DNA of 64,000 nucleotides. It comes from Bacteroidota bacterium. Lineage in GTDB: Bacteria > Bacteroidota > Bacteroidia > Bacteroidales > F082. The notes below the pieces were generated by a model that did no database searches, was not told where the DNA came from, and saw nothing but the letters and a program-made list of their open reading frames with translations. This document shows, one piece after another, positions 16,901 through 23,284 of this stretch. The DNA is taken from NCBI GenBank assembly GCA_016715945.1, contig JADJXJ010000003.1, positions 62,001 to 126,000 of the forward strand, written 5' to 3'. The position numbers and the translations under genes were made by a program. Each line of letters opens with the position of its first letter. Position 1 is the first letter of the stretch.

Positions 16901-18884
16901 GGATACAGTAAGCCTTTTAGTAACCAATGAGTTCGGATGTACGCGCACACGCAATGTTTTCATCCAGGTCAATCCGACGCCCGTAATCAACATCAATCCG
17001 CTTCAACAAGCCTGCCTGGGCGAAACACTGGAATTTGAAGCTCCTGTTGGCCCTGGTTTCAGTTACAAATGGTTCCTTAATGGTGTACTGACCAGCACCG
17101 ACACAACTTTCAGCCTCCTCGTGGCCGATACTGTGGTCATCAGGCTCGAAGTCAGCACGGTATTTGACTGTTTCGATGCATTGGATATCCTGGTCATTCC
17201 GCTGATCAGTCCGAAAATGACACTGACGTCCTCGGACACAGACCTTTGCCTTGGCCAGAGTGTGACCCTCACAGCCAGTGTAAGCGATGCCGCCGATTTC
17301 AGGTGGTGGGATGGCTTTACAGGCCTTACCCGCATTGTAACTCCCGCCGACACCGGTTTGGTGCGTTACTGGGCCAGGGTCATCAGTCCGGACAACTGTA
17401 TTGTGTACGACACCCTTGATGTGATGGTGCGGCCAAACCCGCAGGCAAGGATGAAAATAAGCGAAGGTGCACCAACAGTTTGCCAGTTCAGCGAGGTCAC
17501 TTTCTCGGTGCGCGAAACCAGCAACGTACCCATCTCGCACGTCATCTGGAACAATAGCGTCGTTCAGCCCATGGGCAACGATACGGTGAAGTTTTTCACC
17601 AGGCAGTTCAATCAGACGGCCTGGACCAATGTGCGTATGGTTAGCACGTTTGGTTGCAGTGGGTCCGACAGCCTCCTGGTGAACGTGCAGCCGTTGCCGG
17701 CCATGACCATTACCCCCGACACCACCATCTGTGCCGGACAACCGCTTACCCTCACTGCCACCGGTGGTTTCAGCTGCATCTGGACCGATACCAGCGGCCA
17801 GATTGTCGGTCTGGGCTATACTGTAAATATTCAACCTACTCAAACCAGACGCTATTATGCCACCATCACCGGAGGGCCGCCTTTGGGTTGTCTGCGGCAG
17901 GACAGTGTGCTCGTCACGGTGCTCCCGGCGCCCCAAATCACCGTCGAAGCCAGCGACCAGAATGTATGTGGTGGCACCCCCATCATCCTGACAGCTTCCG
18001 GTGCGCAATCTTATATCTGGTCAACGGGTCAGACCGGATCGAGTATCACGGTGAGTCCAAACAGCACGACAGTATATAATGTGATTGGCGTTTCGGCCAA
18101 CGGATGCACCGGAACGGCTTCGATCGAAGTGAACATCATCCCTTCGCCTGTGGTGAGCCTGAGCGGGCTGGCGCCTTATTACTGCCTCAATGATGCGCCG
18201 GCTGTGCTTACAGGTACGCCCGCCGGTGGTATTTTCAGCGGACCTGGTATTGTTGGAGGTCAGTTCCGACTGCAGGTGGCCGGCCCCGGTACACATATGA
18301 TCGTCTATTCCTACCTCAACCCGTTCGGTTGCATTGGCTCCGACACTGCTTTTACCACCGTGGTCAACATCTCAGCCGCCATCAATCTCGGGCCGGATGT
18401 GGAGATTTGTCCGCATGAGCAGGTAGAGTTTGATGCCGGTCCGGGATTCCAGCATTACTACTGGAGCACCGGCGACACCACCCGCACCACCATTGTGCGC
18501 GGGACCAGCTATTTCCCCGGCACTACCCGCACCATCACTGTGGTAGGCACCATTGCACAGTGTTCGGCGGTAGGTTCGGTTAAGGTGACCGTTCGCAACG
18601 ACTGTTACATCGGCATAGGCGAAAACGACGACCTGAACCGCATCAGCCTTTCGCCCAACCCCACCCATGGCCGCTTTACCATCAACCACAACTTCCCTGA
18701 AGGTGATGTGCTGCGCATCAGCATCTTCAGCAGCCAGGGGGTGAGTGTGTACAGCAGCGAAGACCAGACGTGCACGGCCCTTTCGCCCTGCACCCTCGAC
18801 CTGGGGTATCTGCCTTCGGGCATTTATTCCGTGCTGGTGGTGCACAAAGGCCGGCAGTATGTGCGCAAGCTTGTGATCATGTAG
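10914..18884 (+). CDS. Giant multi-domain T9SS adhesin (2656 residues), type A sorting domain
   Basis: Residues 1-24 are a signal peptide (SHIGLNAQ). Residues about 25-115 form a PKD domain (VTYSWDFGAG). About 116-200 is an Ig-like putative binding domain (ISGTPLNPGTYNYTV). About 203-820 hold seven tandem repeats of roughly 88 residues (pattern VCxGTxVxFTATP, YQWKVNNVNVGTNS, TYTPANGD, LTSSxxC). About 823-2180 hold 80-residue domains of two kinds, one with YKWFxN...RLEVTxxFGC, the other with WWDxxxGN...WAEAINxxGC, arranged in five-domain blocks. More Ig-like domains follow (YIWSTGQTGSSITV). The last 80 residues (LSPNPTHGRFTI to YVRKLVIM) are a type A T9SS sorting domain. Each domain carries a Cys pair suited to disulfides. 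Likely a cell-surface adhesin; ligand unknown. Confidence 0.9.
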   Translation: MKLLYQPIAILLLLLFSHIGLNAQTADFTASPLTVCIGQPVTFTDNSSGTTGTVTYSWDFGAGASPATANTVGPHTVTYSTAGYKTVSLTITDDNGTDTETKVDYIEVLPNNTITLSSAPGTNNQTLCHGSPITTITYNTTGATGATFTGLPTGVSGNWALNVVTISGTPLNPGTYNYTVNLTGGCGTVVASGSITVNAIPSPAVSITSSESTVCTGTLVSFTATPTAPGATPIYQWRVNGNPVGPNLPTFSYTPNNGDNVWVEMTSSLDCSPGMVSSNILTMTVSPVITPSVSISGLNPVCQGTSVTYTATPTSAGNNPTYQWYVNNVLQVGATTSTFSYTPLNGDQVHAVVQSSACTGATANSNVITMTVNPNVTPSVSIVGASIVCAGTPVTYTAVPVNGGISPSYQWKVNNVNAGTNSPSFTYTPSNGDVITVELTSSASCLTTTTATSLPLTMTVNPTLPVAVTIAADDPDLEVCTGTLVTFTATPSNQGATPVYQWKVNGNNVGTNSATYAYIPVNGDQIQVQLTSSEVCAIGNPASSNILTMTVLNQLIAGVLVAPDANNVCEGTVVNFTATPFNGGTSPIYQWRVNGVNQGGPTTSNTFSYAPANGDQVTVQMTSNESCVLSAIATSNPVTMNVTPVVTPAIQVFATQTEVCAGEQVAFTTLATHGGTSPAYQWKVNNVNVGTNSPTYTYTPANGDVVRVELTSSLSCVSAPTVISPPLTLTVNPILPVSVSISPATVDICAGQNVDFTASPVNGGASPIFQWKVNNVNVGNNAPDFSYTPANGDQIAVVLTSSEQCKSGSPATSNIVAAVVAPSPSVNLTYTDSNTPKCVNDSIFMQTPFNPSYEYKWYKNGDLVLQGTGAGFNTYKFKLTATTTVKVVVKLNDCELEDEETIVAHPLPAIQLNASAPEVCSGSPVTLTLLGVSGTTWNWIHPDTLANFTPITIYPHQTGNQVFSAKATTFYGCTDTAYVTVNVLAPPPVTITAIGGPTACTSQPKEFTATQNSNYNYKWYVGGQLKPLATTHMFSDTIKGTNPVYVRVEVTNTLTGCKNADSVLVNPVQAPILNMDVSKYQLCLGDQTFIVLSSPSPPPVNFAWGDGLQGNVLTRGFIPTQDTTIWAEAINATGCITRKYVDILVRDTLAFSIVSSNGNSPVCIGSEVMFNAPVAPSYKYQWYVNGVLLPNAKTATLTRTFTQNSVVRVIVTDTVVGCGGSAFKQITTRVAPIFNLGPDLQVCEKEVVHLSGPAGDGFSYKWFLNNELVPFSTNREINFMVPQGTSTLRLEASSAEECTTTDELVITSKPIPGITVSASNSAICAGDYVDLTFQTNGATSTIWWDNFSGNINPRRFYPFGSDTTYIFWAEAINGYSCTNRDSVEVYVRALPEVPLTIAGGSNVICDQANATITGPQVPGHQYQWFIDNQPAGTNSHQLTFKVTKDVVVRLRVTDAFGCVNENQVAIQSLNLPGIILQPDTLEVCQGQEFLLTINNQHVVSTAWFDGLLGNLLQRTFVANQVGTYIYWAEGYNAAGCLSRDTTLVVVHPNPVAQIIPPPNGLIACQHSEVVLTALQDVGYSYKWFKDGVEVATTPIYSYIADFTSLIRLEVTNAFGCVKSDEVTIVVNEAPIVNLGPDQAICVGYVAEFSSPTGPGITHTWLVNGIPVSGNPVYRFKVTQNITLRLEVATPQGCFAADEVVITTLPSPTINLSPDNQTICLGEQAILNLTTNGTSFIWWDGLGTNLHLRSFLPAFGDSTYAFWAEAIGANGCRARDTSYVNVRNQPEFSLQIQGGNNTVCKGATATFVGPQDPDYQYEWFVNNLPVAGNTHQLTYPILQDSWVRLRVTDNFGCTSSDSLQIFIHTAPGIILTPDTLDVCVGNSFTLTIDPQHILSFNWWDNLAGNQTSRTFLANQVGTFIYWAEGINSIGCVSHDTAVINVRPLPNAVILTPMGTSICAGDTMTLLASVEGDNTYEWFVNNVLVATGAEYSFPAMESDTVSLLVTNEFGCTRTRNVFIQVNPTPVININPLQQACLGETLEFEAPVGPGFSYKWFLNGVLTSTDTTFSLLVADTVVIRLEVSTVFDCFDALDILVIPLISPKMTLTSSDTDLCLGQSVTLTASVSDAADFRWWDGFTGLTRIVTPADTGLVRYWARVISPDNCIVYDTLDVMVRPNPQARMKISEGAPTVCQFSEVTFSVRETSNVPISHVIWNNSVVQPMGNDTVKFFTRQFNQTAWTNVRMVSTFGCSGSDSLLVNVQPLPAMTITPDTTICAGQPLTLTATGGFSCIWTDTSGQIVGLGYTVNIQPTQTRRYYATITGGPPLGCLRQDSVLVTVLPAPQITVEASDQNVCGGTPIILTASGAQSYIWSTGQTGSSITVSPNSTTVYNVIGVSANGCTGTASIEVNIIPSPVVSLSGLAPYYCLNDAPAVLTGTPAGGIFSGPGIVGGQFRLQVAGPGTHMIVYSYLNPFGCIGSDTAFTTVVNISAAINLGPDVEICPHEQVEFDAGPGFQHYYWSTGDTTRTTIVRGTSYFPGTTRTITVVGTIAQCSAVGSVKVTVRNDCYIGIGENDDLNRISLSPNPTHGRFTINHNFPEGDVLRISIFSSQGVSVYSSEDQTCTALSPCTLDLGYLPSGIYSVLVVHKGRQYVRKLVIM
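11520..13375 (+). repeat. Seven tandem Ig-like repeats inside the adhesin
   Basis: Seven copies begin near 11526, 11793, 12050, 12314, 12584, 12862 and 13123, with periods of about 257-278 bases. Phrases such as TATCAGTGGAAAGTGAAC recur nearly unchanged, so exchange between copies is possible. Confidence 0.85.
13380..17447 (+). repeat. Higher-order repeat of a five-domain block in the adhesin
   Basis: Domains follow the order A', B, A, B, A, where A has YKWF/YQWF with FGC and B has WWD with WAE. Blocks begin near 13380, 14607, 15802 and 16980, about 1.2 kb apart. The fourth block is clear for its first two domains and then diverges. Blocks two and three are the most alike (GIILQPDTLEVC against GIILTPDTLDVC; IVNLGPDQAIC against FNLGPDLQVC). 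Confidence 0.75.
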
Positions 18885-18910
18885 CAGGGCTCAACCGCTA
18901 ACCTGAACCC

Positions 18911-18953
18911 ATGGGCAGGATTTTGGCTACTTTTGCACAAAATTCCTGCCCAT
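18911..18953. promoter_or_regulatory. Inverted repeat across the promoter and start codon of the kinase gene
   Basis: ATGGGCAGGATTTTG (18911-18925) is repeated inverted as CAAAATTCCTGCCCAT (18938-18953), with one extra base in the right arm. The -7 box lies between the arms and the start codon begins at the end of the right arm. It could be an operator, or a hairpin hiding the start codon in read-through mRNA from the adhesin. Confidence 0.6.
18928..18935 (+). promoter_or_regulatory. -7 box of the PfkB-family kinase gene
   Basis: TACTTTTG matches TAnnTTTG and lies 16 bases before the ATG, implying a leader of about 10 bases. No TTTG is found at the expected upstream distance. Confidence 0.6.
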
Positions 18954-19926
18954 GAGTCGTTTTATCGGAATTGGCAATGCCCTGGTGGATGTGTTGGTTC
19001 AGATACCCGATGCCACCATACTTCATACCCTGGGGCTGCCCAAAGGCAGCATGCAATTGGTTGACTTTGCCCGCGCACGTCAGGTGATGCTTGCCGTGGA
19101 GCATTTTGGAAATGCCAAAGCCTCCGGCGGCTCCGCCTCCAATACCATCCATGGTTTGGCGCGTCTGGGCAACGCTACGGCTTTCATCGGCCACATCGGC
19201 AATGACGAAACCGGCGATTTTTTCCGCAGCGATATGGAAAAAGCCGGCATCCAACCCATCCTCATCACCAGCAACGATCCCTCAGGCATCGCCCATGCAT
19301 TGATCACGCCGGATGGAGAGCGCACTTTTGCCACATTTCTGGGGGCAGCGCTCAACCTGAGCGCCGAACACCTTCGTCCTGAGATGTTTGCACAGGCTGA
19401 ATACCTCTATGTTGAAGGATATCTTGTACAAAATGAGGAGCTGATCATCAAGGCCATGGCCCTGGCCAAAGAAGCCGGATTGAAGGTGGTGCTCGACCTG
19501 GCGAGTTACAATGTAGTGGAGGCAAACCGGCCTTTGCTGGAACACCTGCTGAAATCGTACGTGGATATTGTATTTGCCAATGAGGAGGAAGCCAAAGCCC
19601 TCACCGGAGGCGATCCGGAGCAAAGCCTGGACTATCTGGGCAGCGTATGCGGGCTGGCAGTGGTTAAACTGGGTGCCAGGGGCGCCCTGGTAAAACGCGG
19701 AAGCGAAACCGTACTGGGTCAGGCATTTCAGGCCGATGTGATTGACACTACCGGTGCAGGCGACCTGTTTGCAGCCGGATTTTTGCATGTGCTGGCTTTG
19801 GGTGGCACATTGCAGCAGGCAGTCGCTGCGGGTGCCCTGCTGGGCGCAAAGGTGATCGGGCAGCTCGGCCCAAAAATTCCCGATGCCATGTGGCCCCAAC
19901 TCAGGACACAAATCTCCGGGATCTGA
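18952..19926 (+). CDS. PfkB-family carbohydrate/nucleoside kinase (adenosine kinase-like)
   Basis: A 324-residue cytoplasmic protein of the ribokinase fold. The N-terminus (FIGIGNALVDVLVQI) and the GGSASNTIHGLARLG segment form the substrate site. DTTGAGDLFAAGF near the C-terminus is the PfkB signature, with the catalytic Asp and anion hole. The overall pattern is that of bacterial adenosine-kinase-like proteins common in Bacteroidota, which phosphorylate a ribosyl substrate with ATP. The exact substrate cannot be read from the motifs. It has its own -7 box and is separated from EF-G2 by 155 bases with two further -7 boxes, so it is probably a single-gene unit. Confidence 0.88.
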   Translation: MSRFIGIGNALVDVLVQIPDATILHTLGLPKGSMQLVDFARARQVMLAVEHFGNAKASGGSASNTIHGLARLGNATAFIGHIGNDETGDFFRSDMEKAGIQPILITSNDPSGIAHALITPDGERTFATFLGAALNLSAEHLRPEMFAQAEYLYVEGYLVQNEELIIKAMALAKEAGLKVVLDLASYNVVEANRPLLEHLLKSYVDIVFANEEEAKALTGGDPEQSLDYLGSVCGLAVVKLGARGALVKRGSETVLGQAFQADVIDTTGAGDLFAAGFLHVLALGGTLQQAVAAGALLGAKVIGQLGPKIPDAMWPQLRTQISGI

Positions 19927-20049
19927 AGCCTGCCTGATGTCCGGTAAAATGCCTGCCTACAGGGCATTGCACCTTATTCAGCATCGTTATAAATAAGCCC
20001 GGGCGGCCTGGTTTATTGGCCTTAAATTCATAAATTTGCGCCTTTACGG

Positions 20050-20057
20050 TACCTTTG
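20050..20057 (+). promoter_or_regulatory. -7 box of the EF-G2 gene
   Basis: TACCTTTG lies 24 bases before the ATG. A second box, TAAATTTG, is at 20031-20038. Between the first box and the gene is a perfect palindrome, ATATTAATTTAATAT (20059-20073), and a short upstream ATG-AAG-TGA (20072-20080). Confidence 0.55.
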
Positions 20058-20081
20058 GATATTAATTTAATATGAAGTGAT

Positions 20082-22217
20082 ATGAAGATTTTTCAGACAG
20101 AGGAAATCAGGAACCTGGCGCTGATAGGTGCCGCCAAATCAGGAAAGACCACCTTATCCGAAAATATGCTTTTCGAAGGCAAGGTGATAAACCGCAAAGG
20201 CTCGGTTGACGATAAAAATACAGTTTCGGATTACAGGCCCATCGAAACCGAAAGGCAGATATCGGTGCATCTTTCGTTGCTCCACACCCTGCACGACGGC
20301 AAAAAGATAAACATCCTCGATGCGCCCGGTTTCAGCGATTACACCGGCGACATCCTCACCGCCTGCCATGCAGCCGATGTGGCGGTGTGCACAGTCAACG
20401 GCCAGTCGGGGGTGGAAGCCACCACTGAAAACGCCTGGCGTCAGGCTGCCAAAGCCGGCACACCGGTGGTCTTCTTTATCAATCAGCTCGACCACCACAA
20501 TGCCAATTTCGACGAAACCGTGCGCCAGCTCAAGGATTACTTCGGCGAAAAGGTGACCCTTGCACAATATCCGCTCAACCCGGGCGAAGGTTTTGATACC
20601 ATCATCGACCTGATGCTGATGAAGATGCTCAAGTTCAAACCGGGTGGGGGCGAGCCTCAGGTAAGCGATATCCCTGCCGGCGAAATGGCCAAAGCCGAAG
20701 AGTTGCACCGCAGCCTGGTTGAAATTGCAGCCGAAGGCGACGAAGCGCTGATGGAAAAATATTTTGAAAACGACACCCTCACCCTCGACGAAATCCGCGA
20801 GGGTATCCGCAAGGGGCTTGCCAGCCGCGGCGTATTCCCCGTATTCTGCGGCGCTGCCAAACACGGCGTAGGCGTGCACAGGCTGATGGACTTTGTGAGC
20901 AAAACCTGTCCCTCGCCTTCTCAATCGAAAGGCCGCAGCACCACCGATGGCAAAACCTACACCTGCAAAACCTCCGACCCCTCGGCCATGTTCATCTTCA
21001 AAATGGCCAACGAACAACACCTGGGCGAAATCTCCATGTTCAAGGTGATGGGCGGCGAAATCAGCGAAGCGCAAGACCTGATCAACCCCCGCACCGGCAA
21101 CAAGGAACGCATCTCGCAACTCTTTGTGGTGAACGGCAAGAACCGCGAAAAGGTCGAAAAGGTGGTGGCCGGCGACATTGCCGTTACCATCAAGCTTAAA
21201 GACGCCCGCACCAACGACAGCCTGATGGATTCCAAGGCTGCAGATGCTCCCTTCGAACCTATTGTGTATCCGGAACCTTTGTTCTCGGTGGCCATCAAAG
21301 CTGTCAACTCCAACGACGACGAAAAGCTCGGAAGTGTGCTGCAGGACATGCACCGCACCGACCCCACCATCATCGCCAACCTCTCGCGCGAGCTCAAGCA
21401 GCTCATCCTGCAGTGCCAGGGCGAATACCACCTCAACACCGTGAAGTGGTACCTCGACAATGTATTCAAAATTGATGTGGTCATCTCATCACCCAAGATA
21501 CCCTACCGCGAAACCATCACCAAATCGGCCAAAGCCGACTACCGCCACAAGAAACAATCGGGTGGTGCCGGACAGTTTGGCGAAGTGCACCTGATGGTTC
21601 AGCCGTATTTTGAAGGCTACAAAGACCCCAACGATTTTCCGGTGCGCGGCAAGGAAGAACACAACCTGCCCTGGGGCGGTAAGCTGGTGTTCAACAACTG
21701 TATTGTGGGTGGCTCGATCGATGCCCGCTTCATGCCGGCCATCCTCAAAGGCATCATGGAACGCATGGAAGAAGGTCCGCTTACCGGTTCGTATGCCCGC
21801 GACATCGTCGTGTATGTGTACGACGGCAAAATGCACCCTGTGGACTCAAACGAAATTTCGTTCAAACTGGCCGGTCGCAACGCCTTCAGCATCGCCTTCA
21901 AAAATGCCGGACCAAAGATCATGGAACCTATCTACGATGTGGAAGTGCGCATGCCCGAAGACATGATGGGTTCGGTGATGACCGACCTGCAGGGACGCCG
22001 CGCCGTGATTATGGGGATGGATTCCGACGGAAAATACCAGGTGATCCGCGCCAAGGTACCCCTGGCCGAAATGGACCGCTACAGCACCTCGCTCAGTTCG
22101 ATCACCTCGGGACGCGGCAGCTTCAGCATGAAATTTGCCGAATATGCTCAGGTGCCCGGAGATGTGCAGACCAAACTGCTCAAAGAATACGAAGAAAAGC
22201 AAAAAGACGAGGATTAA
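20082..22217 (+). CDS. fusA2: Elongation factor G paralogue (EF-G2 type)
   Basis: A 711-residue EF-G-like protein with a GTP-binding domain, domains II-III, domain IV (the RHKKQSGGAGQFGEV to GSIDARFMPAILKG region) and a C-terminal EF-G fold (EPIYDVEVRMPEDMMGSVMTD). The G1 motif is GAAKSGKT (16-23). In G3 the catalytic His of DTPGH is Phe84 (DAPGF), and G4 is NQLD at 134-137 rather than NKxD. This is consistent with a paralogue that works without normal GTP hydrolysis. Bacteroides EF-G2 is, to my knowledge, described as a GTPase-deficient factor used under starvation. The canonical fusA should be elsewhere. It stands alone, followed by a strong terminator. Confidence 0.9.
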   Translation: MKIFQTEEIRNLALIGAAKSGKTTLSENMLFEGKVINRKGSVDDKNTVSDYRPIETERQISVHLSLLHTLHDGKKINILDAPGFSDYTGDILTACHAADVAVCTVNGQSGVEATTENAWRQAAKAGTPVVFFINQLDHHNANFDETVRQLKDYFGEKVTLAQYPLNPGEGFDTIIDLMLMKMLKFKPGGGEPQVSDIPAGEMAKAEELHRSLVEIAAEGDEALMEKYFENDTLTLDEIREGIRKGLASRGVFPVFCGAAKHGVGVHRLMDFVSKTCPSPSQSKGRSTTDGKTYTCKTSDPSAMFIFKMANEQHLGEISMFKVMGGEISEAQDLINPRTGNKERISQLFVVNGKNREKVEKVVAGDIAVTIKLKDARTNDSLMDSKAADAPFEPIVYPEPLFSVAIKAVNSNDDEKLGSVLQDMHRTDPTIIANLSRELKQLILQCQGEYHLNTVKWYLDNVFKIDVVISSPKIPYRETITKSAKADYRHKKQSGGAGQFGEVHLMVQPYFEGYKDPNDFPVRGKEEHNLPWGGKLVFNNCIVGGSIDARFMPAILKGIMERMEEGPLTGSYARDIVVYVYDGKMHPVDSNEISFKLAGRNAFSIAFKNAGPKIMEPIYDVEVRMPEDMMGSVMTDLQGRRAVIMGMDSDGKYQVIRAKVPLAEMDRYSTSLSSITSGRGSFSMKFAEYAQVPGDVQTKLLKEYEEKQKDED

Positions 22218-22240
22218 TTATCCGCTTCGTCAATCAAATA

Positions 22241-22272
22241 AAAAAGGCCGCCGGAAATGGTGGCCTTTTTTG
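22241..22272. terminator. Intrinsic terminator between convergent genes
   Basis: AAAAAGGCCGCC and GGTGGCCTTTTTT pair (one G-T wobble) around GGAAAT. A-run and T-run flank the stem, so it can stop transcription in both directions: EF-G2 from the left and the small repeat protein from the right. Confidence 0.85.
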
Positions 22273-22297
22273 GTCTCATGGTGTCGATTACAATCAA

Positions 22298-22684
22298 TCA
22301 ACGGATAAATACAAACCGGATGACTCCGCCACTCATGCCAGGCCCGTTGTTATACATGTGGCGCGAGGCAATTACCTTGGTGTTGAACGGAATATCGTTG
22401 ATATAAGCCTCTTCGGGCATGCGAAACCGCTGATTGAGGGCCTGTTCCGAAAGCGCCTGTGTGGCAATGCTGCGGGTGTCGAACGGGATGTCGTCCACAT
22501 AGGGTTCCTCCGATGGACGAAACTCGGCCGTAAACCTGCTGGCCTGCACCGAATCGAAAATAGCCCTGGTGTCGAATGGAATGTCGTCGATGTATGTTTC
22601 GTCATTGTGGACAAAGTTGCCGGCCCTGAGGCCAAACGATGAAAGCATGAGCATGGTGCCGATAAGGAAGGTTGCTGTTTTCAT
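22298..22684 (-). CDS. Small exported protein with three DIPF repeats, unknown function
   Basis: About 128 residues from the ATG at 22684, which gives a clean signal peptide (MKTATFLIGTMLMLSSFGLRAG); a longer frame upstream would add a non-hydrophobic stretch. The mature part holds three copies of one motif: ETYIDDIPFDTRAI, EPYVDDIPFDTRSIA and EAYINDIPFNTKVIA, spaced about 30 residues apart. The rest is short, charged linker. Similar small proteins with this motif occur in other Bacteroidota (from memory), but no function is known to me. The mRNA leader can fold so that the start codon is paired. It is the last gene before the terminator shared with EF-G2. Confidence 0.7.
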   Translation of the reverse strand: MKTATFLIGTMLMLSSFGLRAGNFVHNDETYIDDIPFDTRAIFDSVQASRFTAEFRPSEEPYVDDIPFDTRSIATQALSEQALNQRFRMPEEAYINDIPFNTKVIASRHMYNNGPGMSGGVIRFVFIR

Positions 22685-22730
22685 GGTATGAAGTGTTTTT
22701 TTGTTACACTTCCTATGACGTAATACCATG
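22682..22730 (-). promoter_or_regulatory. Leader hairpin covering the start codon of the DIPF-repeat gene
   Basis: CATGGTAT (22682-22689, containing the start codon on the minus strand) pairs with ATACCATG (22723-22730). Inside it GAAGTGT (22690-22696) pairs with ACACTTC (22706-22712). The combined fold would sequester the AUG. Confidence 0.5.
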
Positions 22731-22882
22731 CCAAAAGTTACAATATACACCAAATCAATGTTTTGCAATAATACAAGCAAACTTAATGTCTTGTGAACGA
22801 AATGGTTCGTACACCAACTGTTCGGTACCGGACACTTAAGGGAGAAAGTGAATTACGGGGTAGGGGGGAGTTTTTTTAGCAA

Positions 22883-23284
22883 TTAATGGCTAAGCCGGAA
22901 AGCTTGCCGCGGGCGCTGGCTCCTTTCGGATCTGTAACGCTCAATAATCTTTGCAAAATGCTCAATATCAACTGGTTTCAGCAGATAATCATAAGCGCCG
23001 TATCGCTCAGCCTTTGATTCGAATTTAGCATAAGCTGTAACAAAGATGACGTCGAAACGGCGGATTGGGAAGCGCTCAAGCAGGTCGAAACCCGTACCCC
23101 TGGGCATATCCACATCCAGAATAACCAGCTCAGGTTCGGTTTGTTTAATCTTTTCCCAGGCCTGGTCGATGAGGTTGGCGGTCATAACCACCTCGGCATC
23201 TTTGCAGTATTCCCTGACAATCATTTCCAGAAGTGCCACCGCATCGGGTTCGTCGTCCACAATACCTATTCTGAGCTTATCCAT
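22883..23284 (-). CDS. Receiver-only response regulator (LytR/AlgR-like, no output domain)
   Basis: A 133-residue CheY-like receiver. The acidic pair is Asp10-Asp11 (IVDDEPDAV), the phospho-acceptor is Asp57 (LVILDVDMP), the switch Thr is Thr83 (FVTAYAKF) and the conserved Lys is Lys103 (YLLKPV). Partners of LytS-type kinases normally carry a LytTR DNA-binding domain after the receiver, about 240 residues in all. Here the protein stops shortly after the receiver (QAFRLSH) and no LytTR remnant is seen downstream. The gene overlaps the kinase gene by 8 bases. It may act by protein contact, as a phosphate sink, or be truncated. Confidence 0.88.
   Translation of the reverse strand: MDKLRIGIVDDEPDAVALLEMIVREYCKDAEVVMTANLIDQAWEKIKQTEPELVILDVDMPRGTGFDLLERFPIRRFDVIFVTAYAKFESKAERYGAYDYLLKPVDIEHFAKIIERYRSERSQRPRQAFRLSH

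Noticed and set aside
11520..17447. CRISPR-like array because of many regular repeats
   Set aside because: Repeats are about 260 bases or 1.2 kb long, in frame and coding for Ig-like domains, with no unique spacers of equal length and no cas genes.
22818..22882. Remnant of a LytTR domain after the receiver gene
   Set aside because: I read the region in all frames on the minus strand and found no LytTR-like segment.
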